A stretch of 64,000 nucleotides of DNA from an uncultured Clostridia bacterium. GTDB lineage: Bacteria; Bacillota; Clostridia; Oscillospirales; Ruminococcaceae. Positions 30,842 through 39,460 of this stretch are shown here, one piece after another; position 1 is the stretch's first letter, and each line of letters starts with the position of its first letter. Position numbers and translations under genes: made by a program. The stretch is taken from NCBI GenBank assembly GCA_947627005.1, contig CANQUJ010000005.1, positions 1 through 64,000 of the forward strand, written 5' to 3'. Under the pieces are notes generated by a model that ran no database searches, was not told the origin of the DNA, and saw nothing but the letters and a program-made list of their open reading frames with translations.

Positions 30842-31916
30842 GGGGAAAGATTGGGGAACATGGGGATGTTATATAGCACATTCACCGGCTCTGCTTGAAA
30901 CAGAATGTGAGCCCGCGCCGCTGCCCGCTACTAAAAGGTATTCGCTGCGCGAATGATGTTTTTGTCGCCACTTTTCCTACCGACAAAGCTTAAAAGGAGA
31001 TATTTTCCGCCCGCCGACCCTTTTCTAAAGGAACTCGGCTGCGCCGAGTACTATTTTTAGACGCCCACCCCCTGCCCCTCCCGCGGGGAGGGGGATTCAG
31101 CTGCGCGAATGATGTTTTGAGCGGTCGAACAGAGTTAAGAACGGAAAAATCCCGCCCGCCGCTGCCCCGATTAAAAGAACTCGGCTGCGCCGAGTACTAT
31201 TTTTAGACGCCCACCCCCTGCCCCCCTCCCGCGGGGAGGGGGATTTTCTATCAAACATGGTGTTAATTAAATCAAAGGCCCCGCCCGCAGCCTCCCGCTG
31301 TTAAAAGGTATTCGCTACGCTCATACTATTTGAAATCACCCCACCCCCTCGCTTCGCTCGCGCCCCCGCCCCTCGAGGGGCGGGGCTCCTTCACTTTTCT
31401 GTTCGGGCAGAAAAGTGAAGCGAAAAGAGCCCGCCAGAGAGGTGGATTGCGATTTCCCCCTCTCTGGACTCTCCCCTTGAAACGCTGACGGTAGCCGCGC
31501 CTTCGTAGAAGGACTTTTGTTCCCGACCGTTACAGAGGGAAACGGCGCGGCCATGCGCCATTCGGCGCACATACCAAGTCCGTCGCTGTGTTAAGGTCGC
31601 TTTTGTGCCTTGAACACCCCACCCCTCTCGCTTCGCTCGCGCCCCCGCCCCTCGAGGGGCGGGGGCGGCAGGAAACTTAAAGTTTGCTCAAATTTTGGCG
31701 GGGGCGGGGTGACTAAAAATAGTATCGCGCTTCGCGCGATCCCTTTTCGCACGACCGCAGGCGGGTTGAACCCCCTCCCCGCGGGAGGGGGCAGGGGGTG
31801 GGCGTCTAAAAATAGTACTCGGCGAAGCCGAGTACCTTTAGACAAGGGCTCGCGGCCTATGGGCGGGATTACATCTCGTTTTAAGTATAAACTCGCCGGC
31901 GTGCCAACCCCCTCCC
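30842..31916. repeat. Dispersed-repeat intergenic region (about 1 kb)
   Basis: No gene is credible here. A unit of about 70 bp, with GAACTCGGCTGCGCCGAGTA, TTTTTAGACGCCCACCCCCTG and a palindrome CCTCCCGCGGGGAGG (last parts quoted), occurs at 31028-31097 and 31174-31245, and inverted at 31769-31840. A second palindromic unit centred on CCCCTCGAGGGG, after CGCTTCGCTCGCGCC, occurs at 31349-31386 and 31628-31667, and at 10731-10774. The direct and inverted copies suggest a REP- or MITE-like family. Confidence 0.7.
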
Positions 31917-31946
31917 TTGACACTCCGCCCCTCCGCGTTATATAAT
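31917..31946 (+). promoter_or_regulatory. Promoter of the RhaT-like gene
   Basis: TTGACA and TATAAT with an 18-bp spacer, directly after the repeat region. Confidence 0.65.
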
Positions 31947-31970
31947 TGAAAAAACGCTCGGAGGGGTTTT

Positions 31971-32933
31971 ATGGTTTACGGATTTTTGCTGCTTCTGCTC
32001 GCGGGGCTCTGCCAGGGGTCGTTCGGGCTGGGATATAAAAAATACCCGCCGTTTTCGTGGGCGGCTTTCTGGGGGGTCTACTGCCTTTGCTGTATAGTCA
32101 TCTCTGGCGGGTTCGCGGCGGTATCGGGCGGGGTCGGCGTTTTTTCTATGATCGCCGAACGCGGCCCCGGCTATTGGCTCGCGCCGATTTTGTGCGGTGC
32201 GGTCTGGGGGCTGTCCGCAATAGGCTTTTCAAAGGGCATAACAATGATCGGCATGTCGCTCGTCTACGGCGTTTCGATGGGGATTTCAACGATAGTCGGC
32301 TCGGTCGCGCCGATGATTATTAACAAAACCGTCCCGTCCGGCGGGTCGCTGTTCTTCTTCGCGATGGGCTTGATACTCACTCTGCTCGGCGTTGTTTTGG
32401 TGACGGCGGCGGGTGTCAAGCGCGACGGCGGGGCGAAGGGCTCGGCCCTCGGGATAATCCTTTCGGTGCTTTCCGGCCTCGGCTCGGGAATGATGAACGT
32501 CGGGTTCACCCGAACCGAAGACTTCGGCGCCGATATGCTCTTAAACGGCGCGGGCTCGGCGGCGGTTTCTGCCGTAAGATGGGCGCCGGTACTCATCGGC
32601 GGGTGTTTGGCGGGCGCTTTGTGGTGCGCGGCCGAAATGTCCGCGAAAAAAGAGTGGAAGACCTTGACCGAAAATGGCGCGCTAAAGCGCTGCGGGGTCT
32701 TGTTCGGCGTGGCGATAGTCTGGTACGCCGCCCTGCTGCTCTACGGCCTTTCAAGCGAGGCCCTCGGCTCTCTCGGGTCGACGGCCGGGTGGATACTCTT
32801 CAACGCCCTTGCGCTTATCGTGTCGGTCGGCTGGGGGCTTAAGACCGGCGAATGGAAGGGTCACAAAAAGGGCGCGCTCTTCGCGGGCTGCGCGGTTTTG
32901 ATCGCCGCGTGGGTGTTCACCGCCCTCGCTTGA
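31971..32933 (+). CDS. RhaT-like DMT-family sugar transporter
   Basis: A 320-residue membrane protein with ten predicted helices. GLCQGSFGLGYKKYPPFSW near the N-terminus resembles the start of L-rhamnose/H+ symporters, and GISTIVGSVAPMIIN and SGLGSGMMNVGFTRTEDFG (parts quoted) match the family's internal motifs. It probably imports a sugar or related polar solute with protons. Rhamnose specificity is not established, and no rhamnose catabolic gene is nearby. SD GGAGGGG precedes the ATG. The HAD phosphatase gene follows after 53 bp. Confidence 0.8.
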   Translation: MVYGFLLLLLAGLCQGSFGLGYKKYPPFSWAAFWGVYCLCCIVISGGFAAVSGGVGVFSMIAERGPGYWLAPILCGAVWGLSAIGFSKGITMIGMSLVYGVSMGISTIVGSVAPMIINKTVPSGGSLFFFAMGLILTLLGVVLVTAAGVKRDGGAKGSALGIILSVLSGLGSGMMNVGFTRTEDFGADMLLNGAGSAAVSAVRWAPVLIGGCLAGALWCAAEMSAKKEWKTLTENGALKRCGVLFGVAIVWYAALLLYGLSSEALGSLGSTAGWILFNALALIVSVGWGLKTGEWKGHKKGALFAGCAVLIAAWVFTALA

Positions 32934-32986
32934 TATAAAGACCGCTTGTCGATATCGCCCTGTATCTTTAAAAATCGGAGGAAAAT

Positions 32987-33697
32987 ATGAAAGCTGCTGT
33001 ATTCGACCTTGGCGGAACGCTTATGGAATACGTCGGTATGCCCTATGTCTGGTTCGACTACTACGAAAAGGCGTTTCACGGCCTTAATGAAAGCCTCGGC
33101 CTCGGGCTTTCCGGGGGCGAGCTTGCCCACTCGCTCGAGATTTTAAAAAGCTACAACCCGGGGATAAACTACCGCGAGGTCGACTATACCCCCGAAAAAA
33201 TCTTCGGCGACGTCACAAAGGGCTGGAATACCGATATCCCCCTTCAAAAAATCATCTGCGCCTTTTTCGGCGAGCTTAGGCTTAAGTCGCTGATATACCC
33301 CGAGAGCGTTGAGGTTTTAAAAGAGCTTCGGCGCAGAAATATCATAGTCGGAACATATACCAACGTCGTCGCCGGAATGCCGGACGAGCTTCACAAAAGC
33401 TATTTTAAAGAGCTTCTGCCTCTGTTCGACATCTATGTAAGCTCGATAAGCTGCGGATTCAGAAAGCCCAACCCCCGCGGACTTGAGATTATCGCGGAAA
33501 AATACCGCCTTTCGCCGAGCGAGATTATTTTTATCGGCGACGAGAAGAAAGACCCGGAGGCCGCGCGAAGGTTCGGCTGTAAATCGGTTCTTATAAACCG
33601 CAGCGATGAAGAGCGCAGCTTCGGGCAGGATTACACCGTCAAAAATCTCAAAGAAATTTTGGATATATTTCAGCTCTCCCGGGCATCGGCAAAATGA
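32987..33697 (+). CDS. HAD-superfamily phosphatase
   Basis: A 236-residue hydrolase. Motif I DLGGTL has the nucleophile Asp but Gly in place of the usual second Asp (DxGGT form). Motif II is the Thr in VGTYTN, motif III the Lys in CGFRKPNPRGL, and motif IV IFIGDEKKDPEAA. The cap domain is inserted after motif I. It likely dephosphorylates a small metabolite. Co-orientation with the transporter gene suggests a related substrate, but this is only positional. Missing the second Asp of motif I may lower phosphatase efficiency or change the reaction. Confidence 0.82.
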   Translation: MKAAVFDLGGTLMEYVGMPYVWFDYYEKAFHGLNESLGLGLSGGELAHSLEILKSYNPGINYREVDYTPEKIFGDVTKGWNTDIPLQKIICAFFGELRLKSLIYPESVEVLKELRRRNIIVGTYTNVVAGMPDELHKSYFKELLPLFDIYVSSISCGFRKPNPRGLEIIAEKYRLSPSEIIFIGDEKKDPEAARRFGCKSVLINRSDEERSFGQDYTVKNLKEILDIFQLSRASAK

Positions 33698-33759
33698 CTT
33701 TAATCGGGGCAAAAATTTAGTGCAATATTTATATATTTTAACTCAAATCTTAAAAAATA

Positions 33760-33788
33760 TTGCATTTTTCTTATCAATATGTTATAAT
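33760..33788 (+). promoter_or_regulatory. Promoter of the BspA-like lipoprotein gene
   Basis: TTGCAT and TATAAT, 17-bp spacer. GCAATATTT (33722) and AAATATTGC (33755-33763) form a 9-bp inverted repeat ending in the -35 box, a possible operator. A stable leader hairpin (CCGAAGGC/GCCTTCGG) lies at about 33807-33827. Confidence 0.7.
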
Positions 33789-33899
33789 GGTATTAGAAGA
33801 TATTCCGAAGGCTTTTCGCCTTCGGAGTATGCTTTAGTGCCACGAAACCGTGAATTTAAGGCGGCTCTCGGCGAAAAATAACGAAAAGAGGAACGAGAG

Positions 33900-35783
33900 A
33901 TGAAAAAGTTCAATAAATCGGCAGCGCTTCTTGTCGCTCTTGTAATGCTCGCCTTGGCGGCTCTTTCGGGCTGTCAGGCCGAGATCAGCAAAGATTCCGA
34001 CCCTTCCGTCTCTTCGGACGAAACCGTTTCCGAAGATATCGGCGAAGCGCCCGCGACTGCCGCCGACGAAAGCGGTGAAGATCAAGACTCTTCCGCCCCG
34101 GCGGACAATGATTCCGCCAACTTCGATTCGGAAAGCGAAAGCTACGCCGAAGATTCGGGCGAGCAAGCCGCGCCCGAAGCGCAGCTCCCCCTGCCGGAAA
34201 ATCCTCTTAAAAACTATGACGAAGAAGCCGGGTCTCCTCTCGCCGCATTTAATACCGCCTCGAAGGTCACTTTTAAAGACAGTCTGCGCGGGGCGCCGGA
34301 CGACGCCGCCGATGTTTCGGAAGACGGCAGCAAAAGCGTTTTGGCCTGGCTCGACGACGGAGAGCTTACGGTCGCCGCAAAGGGCAAGGTCTCCGCGATG
34401 GATATAAGCTGCCTGTTCGCAAACTTCTCGAATCTCGAAGAAGTCGACTTTAGCGGGTTCGACACCTCCCGCGCGAGCAGTATGCGCGGCCTGTTCTTAA
34501 ATTGCGACGCACTTTCCGAAGTCAACTTCGGCCCGGATTTCGACACCTCGAACGTGACCGATATGTCATATATGTTCAACTACTGCACCAGCCTTCAAAA
34601 GCTCGACGTCTCGGGGTTCGATACCTCTAAGGTCAAGGATATGTCCTTTATGTTCGCGGGCTGCGCGGTCATAAGCCGGCTCGACGTCTCGGGGTTCGAC
34701 ACTTCTTCGGTCCGCGGAATGAGGGCGATGTTCGGAAAATGTTACCGACTCGAAGTCCTCGACGTCTCCGGGTTCGACACTTCCTCGGCGGTCGACCTCT
34801 CGTATATGTTCTACGACTGCCGCAGACTTAAAGAGATCGCGGCCTCGGGCTTTAAAACCTCTGACGTCAAAACAATGCGCTCGATGTTCAACAACTGCTA
34901 CGAGCTTGCCTCGCTCGATATCTCGGGCTACGACACCTCTAAGGTCGAGGATATGTCTTATATGTTCTTCGGCTGCGGCGCGCTCGAATCCCTCAACACA
35001 AGCGGGCTTAACACCTCTTCTCTGACCAATTCGCACAGCATGTTCGCCGACTGTTCTTCGCTTAAAGAGCTCGACGTTTCAAGCTTCGACACTTCTAAAG
35101 TAACCGATATGCAGGCGATGTTCTACGGCTGCGAGGGGCTTACCGCCCTCGACGTTTCGGGATTCGACACCTCGAGCGCGCAGCTTATGTCGCTTATGTT
35201 CTATAACTGCAAAAACCTTCCCGCGCTCGAAGTCGGCGGGTTTAACACCTCTTCGGCGACCGACCTCTCCCACCTCTTCCGCGGGTGCTCGTCGCTTACT
35301 TCGCTCGACGTTTCGGGGTTCGACACTTCAAGCGCGACAGACATTCAAGGGATGTTCTACGAATGTCGCAAACTTACCGAGCTTGCGATATCAGGGTTCG
35401 ACACTTCTAAGGTCACCAACCTCTCCTGCTTGTTCTACGACTGCTCGGGGCTGACCTCTCTCGACCTCTCGGGGTTCGACACTTCTAACGTCACCGACAT
35501 GTCGAATATGTTCCGCAAGTGTGAAAATCTGCCCGAAATCGACGTCTCCGGCTTCAAGACCTCTAAGGTCAAGGACATGTCTTATATGTTCGCAGAGTGC
35601 CCTTTAATCGAGAGCTTAGACCTCGGAAGCTTCGACTCCTCAAGCCTCGAGGCCGCCTCGTATATGTTCTATAACGACTCCGCGCTTAAAGATCTGGCCC
35701 TTCCTACCGAAGACTTTGTCTCTCAGCTCGACAATAACACTACCTTCATCGGCTGCTCGGATATGAACATAACGGTGGGATAA
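33900..35783 (+). CDS. BspA-type (DUF285) repeat surface lipoprotein
   Basis: A 627-residue protein. The lipoprotein signal ends in lipobox LSGC (Cys at about residue 25). It is followed by a Ser/Asp/Glu-rich spacer (about 30-110), then about 18 repeats of 23-24 residues of the form LDVSGFDTSKVTDMSYMF and a Cys-containing turn. These are the DUF285/BspA leucine-rich-like repeats used in host- or surface-binding proteins. The protein would be anchored to the outer face of the membrane. Repeats are well conserved at DNA level and are a likely source of copy-number variation. SD AGAGGAACGAG. Confidence 0.92.
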   Translation: MKKFNKSAALLVALVMLALAALSGCQAEISKDSDPSVSSDETVSEDIGEAPATAADESGEDQDSSAPADNDSANFDSESESYAEDSGEQAAPEAQLPLPENPLKNYDEEAGSPLAAFNTASKVTFKDSLRGAPDDAADVSEDGSKSVLAWLDDGELTVAAKGKVSAMDISCLFANFSNLEEVDFSGFDTSRASSMRGLFLNCDALSEVNFGPDFDTSNVTDMSYMFNYCTSLQKLDVSGFDTSKVKDMSFMFAGCAVISRLDVSGFDTSSVRGMRAMFGKCYRLEVLDVSGFDTSSAVDLSYMFYDCRRLKEIAASGFKTSDVKTMRSMFNNCYELASLDISGYDTSKVEDMSYMFFGCGALESLNTSGLNTSSLTNSHSMFADCSSLKELDVSSFDTSKVTDMQAMFYGCEGLTALDVSGFDTSSAQLMSLMFYNCKNLPALEVGGFNTSSATDLSHLFRGCSSLTSLDVSGFDTSSATDIQGMFYECRKLTELAISGFDTSKVTNLSCLFYDCSGLTSLDLSGFDTSNVTDMSNMFRKCENLPEIDVSGFKTSKVKDMSYMFAECPLIESLDLGSFDSSSLEAASYMFYNDSALKDLALPTEDFVSQLDNNTTFIGCSDMNITVG

Positions 35784-35794
35784 ACCGAAAAAAA

Positions 35795-35846
35795 TTAAAA
35801 AAATAAGCGCCTCGAAAGCATCGGGGCGCTGAATTTTGCCGTTATT
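35795..35846 (-). terminator. Bidirectional terminator, end of the adhesin/sortase operon
   Basis: AGCGCCTCGA pairs with TCGGGGCGCT. On the minus strand it is followed by TTATTTTTTTAATTTTTTT, making it strong for the sortase operon. It also serves the lipoprotein gene on the plus strand. Confidence 0.8.
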
Positions 35847-36692
35847 TTAAACCACCCGTTTCGCGACTACAACGAATCTTACGCTGCTGTTTTTGCCGCA
35901 GGTCGAGAGGGTTATAAGCTCGTCGCCGTATTCGGCCGAAACGCCTGTGTCGTAAAGCTTTAACGAATTTATCCCGGCGATGTATTCGTTAAAATCCTCT
36001 TCGTCGCTAAGGTCGGTGTAGTTATACCAGATAAAAACGCCGTCCTCGGCCTTTTTATATACTTTAGAGGAAAACGCCGCGATAACCTCGTATTCGCCGT
36101 GCTCTTCGATGGTGTCGAAGATTATCCTGCTGTGCTCTTTGCAAAATTCCTCGTCTTTATAATCCAACAGCGCCGAAAACATCGAGCCGTGGTCCATATG
36201 GTGGCCGTAGATTATGTAGTTATAACAGCCCGCGTCGCAGTCGCCGTCGATAAACGGAACGCCGCTTATAGAATATTTTTTCTCGAACGAGCGGTGAAGA
36301 TAATACTCCGGATCCTCGGGGGTATACATAACCGGATAGTCTATCCTCGTGTCTTCAATCGTTATCCAGCCGTACATATCCGGGTTTTGGGCGTAAAGCT
36401 CGTCGTAGCGGCCGTTTGTGCTCATTCTTACGATCGGCTGCTTTTCCGGCTCGGCTTCTTCGCCGTCTTCTTCGGCGACTGTTCCTCCCGCTCCCTCGGC
36501 AACGTCGGCGATGTAGGAATAATCCGCCCTCGGCAGGTTGGATTTTATCCCGTCAAAGGCTTCGTCGTCGCGGGCGTATCTTATCGACTGATAAACGGTC
36601 ACCCCGCCGGAAACGGCGAAAACAACGCAAAAAACCACCAGCGCCGCTATCATAAGCGGCCTTTTTATGCTTTTTTTGCCAGAGTTTTTCAT
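35847..36692 (-). CDS. Class B sortase
   Basis: A 281-residue membrane-anchored transpeptidase with an N-terminal helix (about 12-34) and a sortase beta-barrel. The catalytic triad is visible: His164 in YGHHM, Cys265 in TLSTC and Arg272 in SVRF. The class B signature HRSFEKKYSISGVPFID is present. It would cleave a C-terminal sorting signal and join the protein to peptidoglycan. It is the last gene of the run that begins with the giant LPRTG protein, the obvious candidate substrate. Class B enzymes often use other motifs, so this pairing is notable. SD about 10 nt upstream. Confidence 0.9.
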   Translation of the reverse strand: MKNSGKKSIKRPLMIAALVVFCVVFAVSGGVTVYQSIRYARDDEAFDGIKSNLPRADYSYIADVAEGAGGTVAEEDGEEAEPEKQPIVRMSTNGRYDELYAQNPDMYGWITIEDTRIDYPVMYTPEDPEYYLHRSFEKKYSISGVPFIDGDCDAGCYNYIIYGHHMDHGSMFSALLDYKDEEFCKEHSRIIFDTIEEHGEYEVIAAFSSKVYKKAEDGVFIWYNYTDLSDEEDFNEYIAGINSLKLYDTGVSAEYGDELITLSTCGKNSSVRFVVVAKRVV

Positions 36693-36706
36693 TTTTTAGG
36701 CGCTCC

Positions 36707-37762
36707 TTATATCATTCTGCGCTTAAGCTGCTCGGGGTTGACGGAATAGCTTAGCGCTATGTTAGAGTCGATATGTCCGGCCTTGTAAAGATTCAAGATC
36801 GACTGATCCATAGTGATCATTCCCTCGGCCCCGCCGGCGGTTATCGCGTTGTCGATCTGGTGGCTCTTGCTGTCGCGAATAAGGCTTTTTATCGCGCTGT
36901 TCATATGCATGATCTCATACGCCGGGACCATTCCGCCGTCTTTCGAGGGGATAAGCTGCTGCGAAACAACGGTATTTAATACCGAGCTAAGCTGAATCCT
37001 TATCTGCGCCTGCTGGGTCGGCGGGAAAGAGTCGATAATGCGGTCTATCGTATTTACCGCGCCGCTTGTATGAAGGGTCGCGATGATAAGGTGCCCCGTC
37101 TCTGCGGCGGTCATCGCGGTTCTTATGGTTTCGTGGTCTCTCATCTCGCCCAAAAGGATAACGTCCGGCGCCTGTCTTAAACATGCCCTTAGGGCGGTAA
37201 GATAGTTTTCGGTGTCGATAGCTATTTCGCGCTGGCTGATTATGCTCTTTTGGTTGCGATGAAGATATTCTATCGGGTCTTCAAGGGTTATGATGTGGCA
37301 GCTGCGGGTCCGGTTGATGCGGTCGATTATGCATGCCTGCGTGGTAGATTTTCCGCTGCCCGCAGTTCCGGTGACGAGTATCATTCCGTGGTCCACCCCG
37401 GCAAGCTCGATGACCTGCTCGGGAATGTTCATCTCTTTATAGTCCGGAATATTGAACGCTACGACTCTTACTACCGCAGCCATCGAGCCGCGCTGGCGAT
37501 AGGCGTTAACTCTGAATCTCGCCAAATCTTTAACCGCGAAGGAGTAGTCGTCGTCGCCGGTGCTCAAATAGTGGCTCATATCCCGCCCCGCCGCGGTATA
37601 AAGGCCGGTTATAAGCCTTTCGCTCTCTTGCGGGAAGATTTTTTCGTCGCCGACCGCTTCGATCTGGCCTTTTATCTTACAGCTTACCGCGCCGCCCGCG
37701 ACGATGAAAAGGTCCGAAGCTTCGCTTCCAACCGCTATGCGAAGATAATCAAGTATTTCCAT
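36707..37762 (-). CDS. pilT: PilT-like type IV pilus ATPase
   Basis: A 351-residue hexameric ATPase of the PilT/GspE superfamily. Walker A GTAGSGKST (132-140), Asp box EDPIEY (161-166), Walker B ILLGEMRD (about 202-209) and His box TGHLIIATLHT (222-232) are all intact. The N-terminal PAS-like domain (SEASDLFIVAGG) and lack of a Cys zinc motif place it with retraction ATPases rather than PilB. It is the only pilus ATPase in the window. It could power both phases of a minimal pilus, or retract one built elsewhere. It lies 13 bp from the pilin-like gene upstream and 14 bp from the sortase. Confidence 0.93.
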   Translation of the reverse strand: MEILDYLRIAVGSEASDLFIVAGGAVSCKIKGQIEAVGDEKIFPQESERLITGLYTAAGRDMSHYLSTGDDDYSFAVKDLARFRVNAYRQRGSMAAVVRVVAFNIPDYKEMNIPEQVIELAGVDHGMILVTGTAGSGKSTTQACIIDRINRTRSCHIITLEDPIEYLHRNQKSIISQREIAIDTENYLTALRACLRQAPDVILLGEMRDHETIRTAMTAAETGHLIIATLHTSGAVNTIDRIIDSFPPTQQAQIRIQLSSVLNTVVSQQLIPSKDGGMVPAYEIMHMNSAIKSLIRDSKSHQIDNAITAGGAEGMITMDQSILNLYKAGHIDSNIALSYSVNPEQLKRRMI

Positions 37763-37774
37763 ATGTTTCCGTCC

Positions 37775-38185
37775 TCAGCTTTCTTTGCCCGACCAAACGT
37801 TTATCTTATTGTCGGGCGTCCAGTCTGCGGTATATACCGCCTGCCAGCGGGTTATGCGATAGCCTTCCTGCGTAAGCTCTATCTCAACCGCCAAAACCTG
37901 CGTGTCCGAAATCGGGCAGGTATAGCTTACAATATTTTCGTCTTTAAATTCAACGCCCTCCGGCCGCTCGCCGCTTCTTATTTCCGAAAGAACCCGCTCG
38001 GCCTCGAAGTCGGCGGCGTAATAATTCTCAATCGCCTCGGCCGAAGCGCTTCTAAGCCGCTCGTCGGCCAAAACGGTAGAGAGTGAGAGCATCGCGAAAA
38101 CGGTCAGACAAAGAACCGCGAAGATTACCAAAAGCGAGCTTCCGCCCACCGCCGGAGGGGAAAATTTGCGCTTTTCTTCGGCCAT
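37775..38185 (-). CDS. Pilin-like single-pass protein 4
   Basis: A 136-residue protein with one N-terminal hydrophobic helix (SSLLVIFAVLCLTVFAML, about 14-35) followed by a helical spine and a small globular end. The layout is that of type IV pilin-like or pseudopilin proteins, but no G/FTLIE prepilin cleavage motif is present. I chose the ATG at 38185, 2 bp from the upstream stop, with GGGGGAGAG as SD. It lies in the PilC-to-PilT run, so a minor pilin role is likely. Confidence 0.65.
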   Translation of the reverse strand: MAEEKRKFSPPAVGGSSLLVIFAVLCLTVFAMLSLSTVLADERLRSASAEAIENYYAADFEAERVLSEIRSGERPEGVEFKDENIVSYTCPISDTQVLAVEIELTQEGYRITRWQAVYTADWTPDNKINVWSGKES

Positions 38186-38186
38186 A

Positions 38187-38639
38187 TCAGCTCTCCCCCT
38201 TCTGCCAAGCGGCTTCAAGCTCGATCAAAAGCTCTCCGCTCGAACTCTCTCTAACGTCGATATGAACCGCCCCGAGCTTTTCTTCGCCCGAATCCTTCGG
38301 CGAAACGGTTAGGATATATTCCGCCTTTTCGCCGTCTTTATAAGGCTTCCAGTCGCCGGAATATCCGACCGTAAGGCTGCCGGTCGAGTCGCTGAAGCTT
38401 CCGCCCAAAAGCCCCGCGGCGGCTTTAATCACCTCTGCCTCGCTTTTGCCGGATCTGCCCTCGTTTTTAATAATCTCCGCCGCGCTCTGCGCCCTAAGCG
38501 CCGCCATATCCTTGGCTTCGGCAAGCTCCGAGGTGCGGTCTGACCACACGAACACCCTTAGGCACAAAACCGCAGCAAGGGCAAACACCAAAACCATTAT
38601 CGCCTGTTCCATAAGCGCCAAAGGGGTTTTGCTTCTCAT
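38187..38639 (-). CDS. Pilin-like single-pass protein 3
   Basis: A 150-residue protein with an N-terminal membrane helix (about 9-30, QAIMVLVFALAAVLCLRVFV quoted in part) followed by an alpha-spine (AKDMAALRAQSAAEII) and a beta-rich end (SLTVGYSGDWKPY). Like its neighbours it has the shape but not the classic cleavage site of a prepilin. It overlaps the preceding gene by 4 bp. Confidence 0.65.
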   Translation of the reverse strand: MRSKTPLALMEQAIMVLVFALAAVLCLRVFVWSDRTSELAEAKDMAALRAQSAAEIIKNEGRSGKSEAEVIKAAAGLLGGSFSDSTGSLTVGYSGDWKPYKDGEKAEYILTVSPKDSGEEKLGAVHIDVRESSSGELLIELEAAWQKGES

Positions 38640-39127
38640 GCGGGCGCCCCCTCTCCTCTTAAAGAAAGAGTAAGCTCAAGGCTGTCTTCGCCGCCTTCTC
38701 TTTCTTGGGCGACGGTTAAAAGCCCGTCTTCAAGATCAAAATCAAGCCCGGCGATCTTAATTATCTTTTCGCCGTCGCTCGGCTCGCAGACCGCGCTTGC
38801 AGAGGTAAATATCTCTCTAAGCCAGCCGTCGTAGCAGTAAATCCTCGTCACGAAGACCCTTTCGCCGATATTTTCGGGTATGCAGAGCGCCTCGACCCCG
38901 CCGAGGTCTTCTATGTATATCCCATCGCCCGATTCGGCCTGGCGAATTTTGGTCGCGACGTATTGCAAACATGTCCTCTCGCCGAATCCGTCGCGGTCGC
39001 GCTCGGTAAGCCGACGATACGCCTCGGCCCCGGTCAGCAAAACCATAAGGATACATGCCGCGAAAACGCCGAACAAAACCAAGGCGATAAGGCTGTCTAT
39101 GCTGTGATTCTGTGTTTTACCGCGCAT
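38636..39127 (-). CDS. Pilin-like single-pass protein 2 (DUF4860-like)
   Basis: A 163-residue protein that I recognise as DUF4860-like from the stretch HSIDSLIALVLFGVFAACI and the following TERDRDGFGERTCLQYV. One membrane helix is followed by a spine and a beta-rich domain with a Cys pair. The ATG at 39127 has AAGGA 2 nt further up and overlaps the gene before by 11 bp; an upstream TTG (39145) is less likely. DUF4860 proteins occur in clostridial clusters with PilC and PilT, as here. Confidence 0.7.
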   Translation of the reverse strand: MRGKTQNHSIDSLIALVLFGVFAACILMVLLTGAEAYRRLTERDRDGFGERTCLQYVATKIRQAESGDGIYIEDLGGVEALCIPENIGERVFVTRIYCYDGWLREIFTSASAVCEPSDGEKIIKIAGLDFDLEDGLLTVAQEREGGEDSLELTLSLRGEGAPA

Positions 39128-39455
39128 CGTCCTTAGCCCTCTCAATCACGGTGAAATCCGGCATAAGATTTGAAGCGAACGCCCTATAATCGACGTAGTA
39201 GCGGCTTTCGTCAATCTGAAGTCCGTAGTTTTCTTTCATATATTCGACCGTCGGCGGATAAACCCCCTCAGAGGCGTAGCAGGCCGCGGCGGTTCTTCTT
39301 ATCGACTCTTCGAGCTGCTTCTTGCCTTCGTCGCCGCTGCCGTTTTGAATGTTAGAAAGCCCGGTGAAAAAGCAGAGCAAAACCGCCAGCGCGACGAGCG
39401 GAAGAAATACCCCTTTAATAAAGCCGAAGAGCCGATTTCCGGTAGATTTTCCCAT
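39117..39455 (-). CDS. Pilin-like single-pass protein 1
   Basis: A 112-residue protein with an N-terminal helix (FLPLVALAVLLCFFTGL, about 17-33) and a short soluble domain (TAAACYASEGVYPPTVEYM) that has the look of a small pilin head. It starts 5 bp after the PilC-like gene and overlaps the next gene. Its charged N-terminus (KSTGNRLFGFIKG) lacks a clear prepilin peptidase site. The role is inferred from the cluster. Confidence 0.65.
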   Translation of the reverse strand: MGKSTGNRLFGFIKGVFLPLVALAVLLCFFTGLSNIQNGSGDEGKKQLEESIRRTAAACYASEGVYPPTVEYMKENYGLQIDESRYYVDYRAFASNLMPDFTVIERAKDDAR

Positions 39456-39460
39456 TTATA

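Noticed and set aside
31336-31945. Frames of about 110 codons in the 31-kb repeat region
   Set aside because: Same repeat-derived peptides on both strands, no SD, and frames end at repeat borders.
34566-35783. Regular 69-72-bp periodicity suggesting a CRISPR or tandem array
   Set aside because: The repeats are in frame, vary at third positions and encode DUF285 units; there are no conserved spacers and no cas genes.
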